Assembly (NCBI GenBank): GCA_003439945.1
Contig: QVRM01001405.1
Location: 62,001-126,000, forward strand
Reading direction: 5' to 3'
DNA from: Dermanyssus gallinae
Lineage: Eukaryota; Arthropoda; Arachnida; Mesostigmata; Dermanyssidae
Length of the DNA stretch: 64,000 bases
The stretch's first letter is position 1, and each line of letters opens with the position of its first letter. This document shows, in pieces, positions 52,823 to 62,393 of the stretch. Position numbers and translations under genes: made by a program. The notes beneath the pieces were generated by a model. The model did no database searches, had not been told where the DNA came from, and was given only the letters and a program-made list of their open reading frames with translations.

Positions 52823-53840
52823 TTCTTTGTTACCTTATATTTAAAGATGTTTGGACTGCTTAGCCCTGACTCCGTCAAAATATTTGAATGCTCAACGAGG
52901 AGTCTGGAACGTTTTAGCAAACTAACTTTTTGCGCAGATACGCTTGGTGGTTAGCCTATATAGACAGCAGAAACATCGGTACGCACCTGTGCACCCTTCG
53001 TCGTGAGTTTAGAGTATGATCAATCGTCCTTCATAAATTAATGCAAACTGAAAGAAATGTTAAGGTTAAGAAAGCGTTTGGTACATCTTTTTTCGACGTC
53101 AGGTGTCAGTTACGCGCGAGTTGGGTTAGCACTGTTGGCCTCTAGACGCTAGTTTGTAGCTCCTGCTACATTTGCGTGATCTGTGTGGTGAACTATTTTG
53201 TGCTAATTACTTATTACGGCATGGCATCTCAGGAATTTGTTTTGCGATCTTGCAAAAGGGACTTGATTCTCGTCTGAGTCGACAGGTACTCGCGACTACT
53301 TGCAATGCTGTAACTGTAGAGGTGAGAGTCGTGGTTCGCCACGCGTTATCAAGTGCGTGAGACTGAGGTCCACAGGATCGAGTTGGCGCCTATCGCGGCG
53401 AAGGCCAACAGCGGACACGCTGGCGCCCTCTGGCGGCTCCATCGTTAACTCAAGCAGGACCGTGCCAGCTTCAAATCGAAAGGACGCGCCAAGTGGTGAC
53501 TCAAAACATGTCACGGCTGACAGTCCGGGTGCGTATGCTTGTCTGTGGATGAACTCACGCGACTACACGACATGTTTTTCCTGTAGTACTTTACAAACGT
53601 TTCCTGTATTGTACCATAGTCAGCTTTCTCAGCTTGCGACCGATCGAATACCAAGTCTTATTTAGGTACGGCACGAAAATAAGAACACTTTCAGATGCTG
53701 AGTGCTAACATGTCGCTCTAGCGGTACCTAAAACATAGTTTTAATGTATATGAGTTAAATTCAGATATATAATGTTACTGTTTAACTCGTTTAAATTAAA
53801 ACTGTTACATGATTGAGGTTAGTAGAAATGTATCATGTAA

Positions 53841-53846
<6 letters not shown>

Positions 53847-53875
<29 letters not shown>
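53847..53875. repeat. (TA)n microsatellite
   Basis: TA run of about 29 bases, paired with a 39-base run at 53,939-53,977. Confidence 0.95.
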
Positions 53876-53877
<2 letters not shown>

Positions 53878-53934
53878 CGAGCACTGCCGAGTGTGCAAAC
53901 GTATCGTAAATGATTAATAAATCATCACAATATT

Positions 53935-53938
<4 letters not shown>

Positions 53939-53977
<39 letters not shown>
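53939..53977. repeat. (TA)n microsatellite
   Basis: TA run of 39 bases. Confidence 0.95.
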
Positions 53978-53979
<2 letters not shown>

Positions 53980-56449
53980 AAGTTAAATGTATGCATAGCC
54001 TACGCCTGGCCTGTCGTTGTTGTTGATATACTACCCATTCTTAAGTCCTGCCTCTCCCATCCAAGCAAGCCTGTGATTGCTTTAAAATTACTTCTATGAC
54101 CTGGGATACTTTGTCTCAAATCTCGAGCTTATTACTTCTTGTGCTTCACAAAACTCAACGCTGGCCGCCGCTTCTGTGTGGGCAGTATTAAAAACATTCG
54201 TGGTCGGTCAGCACTTCTGTCAGGAGGAGGGTCGACCTTTCGTGGGCTCTGTTGTGTCATGCTCTGATACTTGTTATCAAGGGTCTGATACATCTACTGC
54301 TCATTCCTCTCTCGCGCTTCACTTCTAACGGCATCTCTGGAGATTTTTCCTCAGTAGCTGACGCTACCAGTGGGCGTCATGCAACGAGGGTCCTTTTGAT
54401 GACGGTTTATAAATTTATTGGAATTTAAAGTTCACCCAGTAATGTTCTCTAGTAATACCAAGCACCTGCTGTTTCTGTGAGTACGGCTTACTTTACCACT
54501 GGCCTGAATTTTACAATGCAGTGCTCTTCCTCCAAAGGTCATGCTCAGTATATGTTTTTTTTTCGGAAAAGTATCAAAGCTACTGGGCTGCTTAAGTAAA
54601 TGCCACCGTTATCTTTGAAAAGGGATCTGTCGAAATCAAACGCAACTGCTGTTATGGAGATTGATTTTAAATGATAAACCGAGGACGGCAAAACCGTTGG
54701 TGCCAAAAAAGGCTGCACACCTACACACAACCTACAGTTAAATCTGACTGTCAAAAAAGCACGGCAATCTAACGATGACCACACATGATTGTCTTTTATC
54801 GAAGTAGGTGAGTAGAAACCGCGCTTTTTTCGTGTCGTTGGCAGCTCTTGACACTCGGAAGCTAATGTTTTTTCAAGACCCATTGTTTCTAAGACCCGCA
54901 GTTCTCGGAACTGTTTTTCTTTTAATTAGAACTTTAACCCATGCCTGCAAATCGAAAGAAGGAAAGGTCGCTTCGAACGAATAATTTTCACGCCGGGATC
55001 GAGTCAGCGACTTCTAGCGCCAGAGTTGCTAGCTATCAATACTTGCCTGGTCAAAAAAGTAAAGGTTTTACATCCGAGTCTGAAACCTTTGGGTCTCTTC
55101 TCCGGTGTGCCTCTCCTCAGAACTGCAGCATTTGTCGTTGCTTAGGTCATCGAAAGAATTCTAGAAAAAATGTAAATCACTTGTCTTTAGTTTGTTTGGC
55201 TGATTAGATATCAATATATACAGTCATTTTATTTCTACTTTTGGCCAGGTCCACCTTTTCTCAAGTTGAAAAACACATACGTTTTGTTTAGCAAGGTAAT
55301 ATAGCTGGAGAACATTGCTTATAAATAACAATAGCGATAAAGAAGAACGTCCTTAACTAGAATTAAGTCTTACGCAAAATTTTCCAGTAGCCATGTCAAT
55401 TATACATATTTTTAAAAGTATTCGTCCGTCGTCTAAGCAACAGCCTCTACTTTATTGGGAAGTTATCTAGCGTGTTAGGAAGTTGCCTATTAACTACAAG
55501 TACAGTGCGTAGCCTTAATCCTTTAGGGCAAGGTTGAATTACCTAATCGCCGAAGAAGAATAATCGTTGAAACACCTCTAAAATGTTGAAGTGTTCTTGT
55601 GCTCCTTTAGATAGAATATATTAGAGTATAATTAGTGTTGGATATTTGAAAGATGGGCAGGCCAAGCAGAAAGCTCTTGAGGTTCAGACCAACGTGTCTA
55701 AAAACAGGTCCGTGACCTGCAAATGCTCCATTATAGATTAAGACCCACGAGAAAGACTCATACTTACATATCGTCGACCTTTTATGCACGAAGCCGACGA
55801 CAGCGGCAAATTAAACTTCTACAATACCCTGTGAAGGGCAATAAGCGCAACATGATTTCAGGTAATATGGGAGTATTTTTACTATGCGAGGCAATATTGC
55901 AAGGCCTTCCATAGCTTACTTCTCGGTAACACCATTTCATAGGGAAAAAAATTATGACCACGACCCCCTAAAACCGATCTACTTATACAATTCCTGTTTT
56001 GGCGTTAAGGATCGTTAGGGGGGATAGAAGAGGTCGGTGTCAGCTCTATCGGAAATGACACTATCGAAAAATAAAGATTATTCCGGCGATCTAAACGCCG
56101 TTTCTTACCAGAAACGCGTAAGTAGGGGCCGACGTAGGACTGGACAGGTTTTGTGGCTATTATATATACATGCAATAGAATCCCGATCGATGCAATTGAG
56201 AAGTGTCTGATTGGCACTAATATCTGTACTAATCATGGAAATAACGTGAGAACTTACATGCGCTCAAGAAAGCCCTCAATTTCTATTAAATTATGACAGA
56301 CGTTAATCTGGCCAAGACAATAATTGGGCTCAATCTCACTAGCTGCTCAGAACAAAGGAAAACAAAGGCCACACATTTGCATAGGCCTTGTTTTGATTAC
56401 TAATGTAAATATATAATTACGAGGACATGCAGACGTGACCTAAGTGAAC

Positions 56450-57420
56450 CTACAATAATAAAGGAGCTTAAATTAAGAGTAAAAATGACACAAGTCATGA
56501 CTTTGACTCTCAAAGTAACCGACTTTTACAAACGAATCACTGACAATGCATGAATCGCTAATCTTACAAAAATTCCTAGCTGCAAGGAATCTCTTTCACA
56601 AGCATCCTGTATAAAGTACTAACATTCCTCATTACCTTAAGGCTATACAATTAATGAAATGCTGGCAGAACAACCGGTCTTTTTTTATTCGAGATCAACA
56701 GCGGAAGCTTTACAATGTTTACTTGACCACGTGCATAAGTAAAAAACAAGCCAAAATAATGTTAATGGATTTAAAATCCGCCTTCAATTGCACACCGAGA
56801 GATCGGCTTTAAAAAAATATCCGCGACCGATTTGCAACCACTTCATACACGACATGCTAGACCATAAGAGCACAACCAAAAACCGCGGCCACTACATCAA
56901 AGGCCTGGTCACTAAGAAAAGCGGCGTTGCACAAAGCGAGGCGGCCAACACTGTTCTGTTAATATCATCGCAACGTCCCGAAGCCATTGATAATTTTATC
57001 TAGTTGAAAACTAACGTAAACCATTTCAAAATCAATAAAACCAAAATCAAATTTCTTCGTATTAGCCATGAATGACCTTACTCCAACGCTGATCATTGTA
57101 TGAAGATAAAGGGCACTCCGCTGGAGCTCGCCAATTACTTCCCGTATCTTGATGTTATTCCAATACTGCGAGTCTTGTTTGGTAGACACAGATAAAGTCA
57201 AAGTGGCCAAGGCTGTCGTAACGCTCCTTGCGGGACTGCAGGACACTGAAATTAAAATCGCAATGCACTTAATTACTGTCGAAATGGTTCATATTATCCG
57301 ATACTGCATGCATTTTGTAAAACGTGCTTTAGGGCTCTCTAGGAATGCGTCAGCCGCATTTGCACTGAACGAATGTTTATTAACGACTTCATTTTAGATA
57401 AGATCCCGCTTGATGCAGAC
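56450..57420 (+). mobile_element. Non-LTR retrotransposon remnant (reverse transcriptase), plus strand
   Basis: Several reverse-transcriptase blocks appear in order but in different frames. They are RSTAEALQCLLDHVHK from 56,692 (the usual G-R-S/C-T-x-x-A helix); LMDLKSAFN at 56,762-56,788, which is the first catalytic-aspartate motif with its D kept; a KTKIKFLRIS segment near 57,040; ANYFPYLDVI near 57,130-57,160, the usual F-x-YLGVxL block; and HFVKRALGLSRNASAA near 57,310-57,360, the C-terminal connecting helix. The expected YADD segment was not found, and stops and frameshifts separate the blocks. The region between 56,860 and 57,010 also occurs as a perfect copy at 57,962. This is a dead LINE copy, apparently a different lineage from the minus-strand element at 58.1 kb. 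Confidence 0.65.
56858..57010. repeat. 153-bp direct repeat, copy 1
   Basis: Identical over 153 bases to 57,962-58,114, starting TAGACCATAAGAGCACAACC and ending TAGTTGAAAA. This copy is in its natural context: reverse-transcriptase-like sequence continues on both sides. Confidence 0.95.
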
Positions 57421-57600
57421 TCATCGACCGATATCGTGACGTGAGAGGGAAAACGTCATGCTTCTTGTACAGGAACGCGTAAACTACATGCTTAGCCCGG
57501 ACAATGACCACTATAAGGTTCACGACCTGTATGCCTATAAATGAATGTGTGATACATGCGTGTGTAAACTTATATAAATATTTTGAAGGAGGAATTATAT

Positions 57601-57720
57601 GCAGTTACGAACCATCGCTGCGATTGTCTATCCCAAGCAGGTTGGGACTCGACCCCAAGGATTGGATGTTAGTCTGTTGACACCCGTACCCACTAAACTC
57701 ACCTTAAGCTCCACTCTCTG
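57601..57720 (-). mobile_element. tRNA-like SINE candidate
   Basis: On the minus strand the sequence contains a T-arm-like hairpin TTGGG-GTCGAGT-CCCAA. This is a perfect 5-bp stem with a 7-base loop, one base off the B-box core GGTTCGANTCC. About 40 bases upstream lies TTTAGTGGGTACGGGTG, similar to a D-arm/A-box. The intervening anticodon-like stem GGGTG/CATCC carries a 12-base loop, too large for a functional tRNA, and no acceptor stem is evident. The arrangement fits the head of a tRNA-derived SINE better than a tRNA gene. Confidence 0.4.
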
Positions 57721-57760
57721 ATAGCCCAGATCTTTAAAGAACAATACAATGGGCTATCAG
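57718..57760. repeat. 11-bp inverted repeat hairpin
   Basis: CTGATAGCCCA (57,718-57,728) is the exact reverse complement of TGGGCTATCAG (57,750-57,760), with a 21-base spacer. It adjoins the tRNA-like element and may mark the end of a small transposon or a stem in its transcript. Confidence 0.8.
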
Positions 57761-57961
57761 GAGAAGTGCCGCGGAGCGCGCTTTTTCAGATCAATTGACT
57801 GGGGTCGCTCACAGGTTCCCGCACTTGTCCAACACTTGCCAGCCCGTTTTCTTTGAGCCACACTTCCTTACGGCTGCTTTCGGATTGAAGCAGTGTCCCA
57901 GTTTCCAGGTTTGCTCACTAGAGACGATGTATTCTGTGAACTCTATAACGCTGACCCACGA

Positions 57962-58114
57962 TAGACCATAAGAGCACAACCAAAAACCGCGGCCACTACA
58001 TCAAAGGCCTGGTCACTAAGAAAAGCGGCGTTGCACAAAGCGAGGCGGCCAACACTGTTCTGTTAATATCATCGCAACGTCCCGAAGCCATTGATAATTT
58101 TATCTAGTTGAAAA
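57962..58114. repeat. 153-bp direct repeat, copy 2
   Basis: Perfect copy of 56,858-57,010, 1,104 bases downstream. Its right end touches the 3' end of the minus-strand LINE. Unlike copy 1 it is flanked by unrelated sequence on both sides, so it looks like the derived, inserted copy. Confidence 0.95.
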
Positions 58115-58518
58115 TTTTATCTAGCTGACTTCGTGGTGTAGGACTCCCTCCCTGAACCATTTCTCTCGGACGTGTCTGCTTGCCCTTATCCGCGCAGCCT
58201 TCTAGGCGGACCACTGTAGCATATATGACTTGGAGTATCCCCACATGCCTCTTGGCAGGACACGCATATCGCCGACGAAGCCTTCCCAACTCGGAACACG
58301 TACGAGTTGAAGTTCTCATGCCCTGCGAGGATCTGGGTGAGGTGACAGGTAAGGTCGTCCCCTGGCTTCCCAATTCATGCCTTTATATCTGGAAGTAATA
58401 CGCGCAGGGATCCTCCAGGACCCCCCCTCGGGGGGATGGCGTCCCACTCAGAATGTCATGCCTCAATTGTGATGTTCCTCTCCTTATCTTTTTCCGTCTG
58501 CTTGAAAGCATTTAAGTC

Positions 58519-58701
58519 CTATAATGGCTTTTTTTCGAGTGCCTTAAGATCCCTGTCAGTAGGGTAGCCCTGAATTATCCTCAGGGCTGCTACCCTCTGG
58601 GTTCTTTGGGTAGCATTTGCTCTACTTTTTGTCTTGAGAGTCGCCCTTACCCAAGCTGGCGTTTCGAATAATGCCATTGATTCCGCAGCCGTCATTAGCA
58701 A
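58519..58701 (-). pseudogene. LINE ORF2 thumb/connector fragment
   Basis: Open minus-strand stretch with ETPAWVRATLKTKSRANA and TQRTQRVAALRIIQGYPT. It matches the conserved region of R1/Jockey-type elements after the polymerase domain, where LYGAPVWA is followed by Q-R-x-x-A-L-R-hydrophobic-x-x-x-YRT. It belongs to the element at 58,115-60,590. Confidence 0.8.
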
Positions 58702-58746
58702 TGCCCTCGTGCGGGCCCTGGAGCCATGGATGTTCGGCAGGATCTT

Positions 58747-59121
58747 TTACACACACTGCCCTGACTGATCTTGTCTTTGTTTTTTTATGTGGCTGAGGCC
58801 ATTTATCGTTGACTCCAGTGTAACCCCGAGGTAGCGTGCTTTATTTGCTATTTTAATATTCTGGCCGTCGAGCTGTAAAGTAAGCGGACGAATCCTCTTC
58901 CTTCCTGTGAGGAGTATTGCTTCGCTCTTTTCCGGGGCCAGTCTAAGTTCCGCTGCGTTCATCCACTCTAACGTCAGGTGTACAGCTTTGTTCATTTTTA
59001 TCTCAAGCTCGTCGGCAGTTTTAGCCTGCGCGACTATCGCCAGGTTGTAGGCATAGGACACTTCTTGGGGAAAGCCTGGGAAAGACGTCGTCGTAGACCA
59101 AGTTCCAGAGGAGTGGGCCAA
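58747..59121 (-). pseudogene. LINE ORF2 reverse-transcriptase palm fragment
   Basis: Open minus-strand stretch of 124 codons covering SFPGFPQEVSYAYNLAIVA, LRLAPEKSEAILLTGRK and ARYLGVTLE. The spacing and motifs are those of palm blocks C to E. The catalytic Y-A-D-D segment has lost two residues (AYNL), so this copy could not polymerise even without its frameshifts. Confidence 0.85.
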
Positions 59122-59497
59122 GTATGGACCCCTGCGGGACCCAGGCTGTCATTTGGAAGCTAACCTGACCATTGACAACTGTTGTGTGCCTTAAGGTAGT
59201 CGGAAATAACTTTTACCAGATACGAGGTGACGTTTTTTCGTATCAGCATGTCCAAAATTGTCCGCTATGGTAAGATGTTGAAGACGTTCTTAACGTCTAA
59301 AAGAACGACCAGGAGGAGGTACCTTGCCCGTAGCTATGTAGCAAATCCGCCTTACTTGCTATGCGATGTATTACAGTTAAAATGGATCGGTTCTTACGGA
59401 AACCGTATTGTGTGACCAATAGTAGTAGATTCGTGTTCCTCTGCGAAGAGTCTGAGTCTTCCCTCAATTATAGCGTCGTATCCTTTTGGTAGCACGC

Positions 59498-59848
59498 TCA
59501 GCAGGCATGTCGGCTGATACCCCTTGTTGCCGTCGGGGATAAGAACGACTTCGGCTCACTTCGCGGAAAGTACTCAGAGAGCGGAAAACTGTCGCTTTTA
59601 AGCAGGACATTAACAGCATCCGCCACTGTTTTGGGGTGCTCCTTGAAGAGAAGTTTTACTGCTTTAGGGGGAACCCCGTCTGGTACAGGGGCTTTACCGG
59701 TTTTTTTTTGTCTAAGAGCTGCGCGTTGAGCCTCGTACGGCTGAATAGACGGAATCTTGCCCTCTTTCCTGGGAATGTTCTCATAAATAGCTTTTTTAAG
59801 AGGCGCTTGGGTTGGGAACAGTTTAATTAGGATATCCTTGGTTTGCAT
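59498..59848 (-). pseudogene. LINE ORF2 N-terminal reverse-transcriptase fragment
   Basis: Open minus-strand stretch with KTGKAPVPDGVPPKAVKLL at residues 49-67, the first reverse-transcriptase block of R1/Jockey-type elements (K-A-P-G-P-D-G-hydrophobic-P; here G became V). It is part of the element at 58,115-60,590. Confidence 0.85.
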
Positions 59849-60095
59849 TTCGTCCAGAGAAACAGGGAGAATTATTTTTATTTTGCCCCTGACTCTCTTG
59901 TACGGTTTTTCCAGGGATCGTCCTCGATCTCGTTGAAGAGCTTCCTCCAGCCCCTAGCCTCACTATCGGCTATGACTTGCTTGAGTAAGGCCCGGTTTGT
60001 CTTATACTCTAGTTGTGCTTGAGTGCATGTGTTTGCATCTCGGTGTTTTGTTTCGAAAGCACGCCTCGCTTTGCAGCACTCTTTGCGTTTGTCTG

Positions 60096-60284
60096 CTACC
60101 TCGTGTGACCACCAAGGGGATCGTCTGTGAATTTTAACCGCTTCTTGGGGAGGATCGATCGAAGGTTTTGAATCCTCAGCCGTGTCTCAATGCAATGGTG
60201 GTCGCCGAGGTTTTTCTCCTCCACCAGAACCTTCCAGCTTATAGCTTTTCGTGCCAGGATATCGTTGCATAACGTGATGTCCAC
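60096..60284 (-). pseudogene. LINE ORF2 endonuclease C-terminal fragment
   Basis: Open minus-strand stretch with DITLCNDILARKAISWKVLV and GDHHCIETRL. It matches the end of the LINE endonuclease domain, where a catalytic S-D-H is followed by a hydrophobic strand. The first residue of the triad reads G. A one-base shift near 60,115 then carries the frame into the PWWSHEV linker. Confidence 0.8.
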
Positions 60285-60679
60285 AAACGCTCGCTGCCAT
60301 GGCGGTGGAAGTTAAAATCCCATGTTATTAGTACAGCATTTCCGGACTTATCGGTGCGTATCGATTTCGCGAGATCATCTAGTAAATCGCTCGAAATCCT
60401 CTTGCAAGCGAGGGGCTGATGTAGGCAGAATAGATTATGTCGACCTCCTTTACATTAATCCAGCAGAACCCATTTCCATGTCCTCTCTCAAGGACCTGTA
60501 CATTTTGTTTAGTTATGAGCGCTGTGTCCAGCGTTGGATTCTTGTCCAACGTCTCTGATGCTTCTTCGGCTTTCCTGTTGGGCTCGCTATATATATGTGT
60601 GTGTGTGTGAACTTGAACATGAGTGTCCGTGTGATTCTGCAACATTGGTTCGGTAAGCAATTCTTGTCAGCTTAAAATC

Positions 60680-60680
60680 A

Positions 60681-60726
<46 letters not shown>
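60680..60726. repeat. (TA)n microsatellite
   Basis: TA run of about 47 bases with one ATTA interruption, just beyond the 5' side of the LINE. Confidence 0.95.
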
Positions 60727-60730
<4 letters not shown>

Positions 60731-60771
60731 ACACATGCAGGGTCATTCATATTGTTATGTGCTTATTCCGG

Positions 60772-60835
60772 GATTTGGTAGAACTCGGCAAGAAAATAAT
60801 TTTTCCAAACAGAAGGAGGACGCGGAAGCGTCTTG
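60772..60835. repeat. 64-bp direct repeat, copy 1
   Basis: Aligns without gaps to 61,294-61,357 at about 85% identity. Both share TTTGGTAGAACTCGGCAAGA and end near CGTCTTG. Confidence 0.85.
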
Positions 60836-61156
60836 TTTAGGAGAGAGAGTTAAATTTTAAAAAGTCGTTTTTCTGCCTTTTTTGCCTAGGCACAGTTGTG
60901 CGAAACATACGTTTGCGGGAGAACCAGACAACGCATAAAGGAACCAATCATTCGGCGTGTTCGGAGAAAAATTCTGCGCAACGGAGGACACTTCACTAGC
61001 TTGCGTAGCGAAAAGCGAATAGCCAGATGGGAGAAAGTCATAAAAAGTCGATATGTTGTTATGTCATACGTTAACGCTTCTTCGTGAAAAATCGTAATTT
61101 TTTCCATTACGACCGAAAGTGTGTATTTAACTAGTTTCATGCAACAGCAATTTAAT

Positions 61157-61227
61157 GCCCACCATTTTGGTACCTAAGTAATGGTGCTGCGTTACGTAGT
61201 TGTCAAGTAACTAAGCTTTTTCGATAG
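61157..61227. repeat. 71-bp inverted repeat, left arm
   Basis: Starts GCCCACCATTTTGGTACC and pairs with the reverse complement of 61,415-61,485 with four mismatches, leaving a spacer of 187 bases. Confidence 0.9.
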
Positions 61228-61293
61228 CCATATCGACAGCGAAAGCATGCATACTTGCATAGCGTGTATGAGAAAGTTAGGTACAAATTTCGA

Positions 61294-61357
61294 GGTTTGG
61301 TAGAACTCGGCAAGAGAATAATTTTTCCTAGTGGAAGAAGGGGGCGGAAACGTCTTG
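61294..61357. repeat. 64-bp direct repeat, copy 2
   Basis: Second copy of the repeat at 60,772-60,835. It lies in the spacer of the 71-bp inverted repeat. Confidence 0.85.
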
Positions 61358-61414
61358 GCAAAAGTTTACGGTTCTGAACGTGAAAGCTTTCACGTAAAAC
61401 ATAACAACATATGA

Positions 61415-61485
61415 CTGTCGAAAAAGCTTAGTTACTTGACAACTACGTAACGCAGCACCATCACTTTGGTACGAAAATGGTGGGC
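61415..61485. repeat. 71-bp inverted repeat, right arm
   Basis: Reverse complement of the left arm with four substitutions and no gaps. It is followed directly by a GCGCGCG-ATATAAA-CGCGCGCG mini-palindrome (61,484-61,505). Confidence 0.9.
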
Positions 61486-61787
61486 GCGCGATATAAACGC
61501 GCGCGTGATAAGCTATGGTCGAAGTGTCTATAAATGTATAGATAGCATGCACTAAGTTTGTGCGTGTACGCACGACACAATCCTCGAACAAATTCTGCAT
61601 ACATGTACAAGGCAAGCCGCCAGGTTATGACCCTAAAGCGTCTAAAGCGTAATTTTCGTTTGCTTCAATGTGCAAACAATTGCATTGTGCCTACGCAAAT
61701 TCACTTTATTTAGAAATAATTTGAATACTTTGCTTTGCTCTCGTAAGACTATGAAGGGCTTTTTAGCTATCTATTTCTATACCACTC

Positions 61788-61792
<5 letters not shown>

Positions 61793-61824
<32 letters not shown>

Positions 61825-61830
61825 TATATA
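61793..61830. repeat. (TA)n microsatellite
   Basis: TA run with one TACA interruption. Confidence 0.95.
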
Positions 61831-62219
61831 AACGAGACGTATGTATATTATTTAATCTAAATACATAAACATTTTGTTGGTTTTGTTGAGCATTAGCTGG
61901 CTTGAAGTCGTAATCGAAAGTCATTTAATTGCGCTCGCAGATTAGATAGTGCAGATCGACGGGCTGAGAGTTTTGAGCTCAATTGAGGATGATTCGACTC
62001 ACATCTCTCTCTGGTTGTGTTTTCTGCGCCTTGGTTTGTCTCACTTGTTCTTTGCCGGCCTGTCAGGTCATCGGCGTACCCCGTTTGCTAGGTTAAGCAG
62101 CAAGCAGCACAGGACCTGACGGAGCAGGGCGGCCCTCGCGTATACGCCCGTCCATCCTGCGTCGTCTATTCCTCTCCTCGATGGCGAGAAGGCCGCACGA
62201 CGCGGTCGAATAGTAATCA

Positions 62220-62345
62220 CAATAACTAATACTAGCTAATACTAATAATAGTAGTCGTATGTCTTAGTAGTTAGTACTCGTTGCCGTAGTAGTAGTAGCA
62301 GCTAGTAGCAGTGGTAGTAGTAGTAGTAGCAGTAGTAAATAGCAA
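62220..62345. repeat. (TAG)n trinucleotide field
   Basis: TAA/TAG triplets with (TAGTAG)n cores around 62,288-62,337. It marks the return of trinucleotide repeats after the AT-rich block. Confidence 0.9.
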
Positions 62346-62393
62346 AAGTAGTAACAAAAGTAATAAGGCTTTAAGGAGTGTGTGCCGGCGACC

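Larger units (their letters stand above)
51860..56450. other. AT-rich unique stretch, no gene recognised
   Basis: The composition is clearly more AT-rich than the preceding 51 kb, and trinucleotide fields are absent. (TA)n arrays lie at 52,711-52,749, 52,791-52,819, 53,847-53,875 and 53,939-53,977. A plus frame at about 54,098-54,330 and a minus frame at 54,545-54,883 have mixed, protein-like composition but no domain I recognise. They may be decayed transposon sequence. A CTCF-like core on the minus strand lies at 53,423-53,436. Confidence 0.6.
58115..60590 (-). mobile_element. R1-like non-LTR retrotransposon, 5'-truncated and inactive
   Basis: Reading leftward on the minus strand, the ORF2 blocks appear in the proper order. 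The apurinic-type endonuclease region shows SEPNRKAEEASE and GFCWINVKEVD (60,379-60,590), ITWDFN (60,311-60,328; the family has G-DFN) and GDHHCIE near 60,195 (usually SDH). The linker has PWWSHEV near 60,100-60,120. The reverse transcriptase shows GKAPVPDGVP (59,669-59,698), VVLLDVKNVFN (about 59,274-59,309) and YLGVTL near 58,830. The C-terminal zinc finger shows C-V-S-C with DTPSHIC (about 58,219-58,270). The YADD box reads AYNL at 59,041-59,052, so the catalytic aspartates are missing. Frameshifts (for example near 60,115) and stops break the frame. ORF1 and the start of the endonuclease are absent. The clade assignment rests on overall R1/Jockey-superfamily similarity. It does not imply 28S insertion, and no rDNA flanks it. 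Confidence 0.85.
60760..61620. mobile_element. Foldback-like / inverted-repeat element
   Basis: Within 860 bases there are a 64-bp direct repeat pair (60,772-60,835 and 61,294-61,357), a 71-bp inverted pair (61,157-61,227 and 61,415-61,485, about 94% identical) and a further related inverted segment around ATATGTTGTTATGT (61,050) and its complement (61,398-61,411). The repeat-rich, partly palindromic arrangement resembles a foldback or MITE-like element, or two overlapping copies inserted in opposite orientation. Minus frame 61,328-61,615 has mixed composition but no recognised domain. Confidence 0.55.

Noticed and set aside
58115..60590. R1 element inserted in 28S rDNA
   Set aside because: The protein motifs are R1-like, but the flanks show no rRNA sequence: one side is the 153-bp repeat, the other a (TA)n array.
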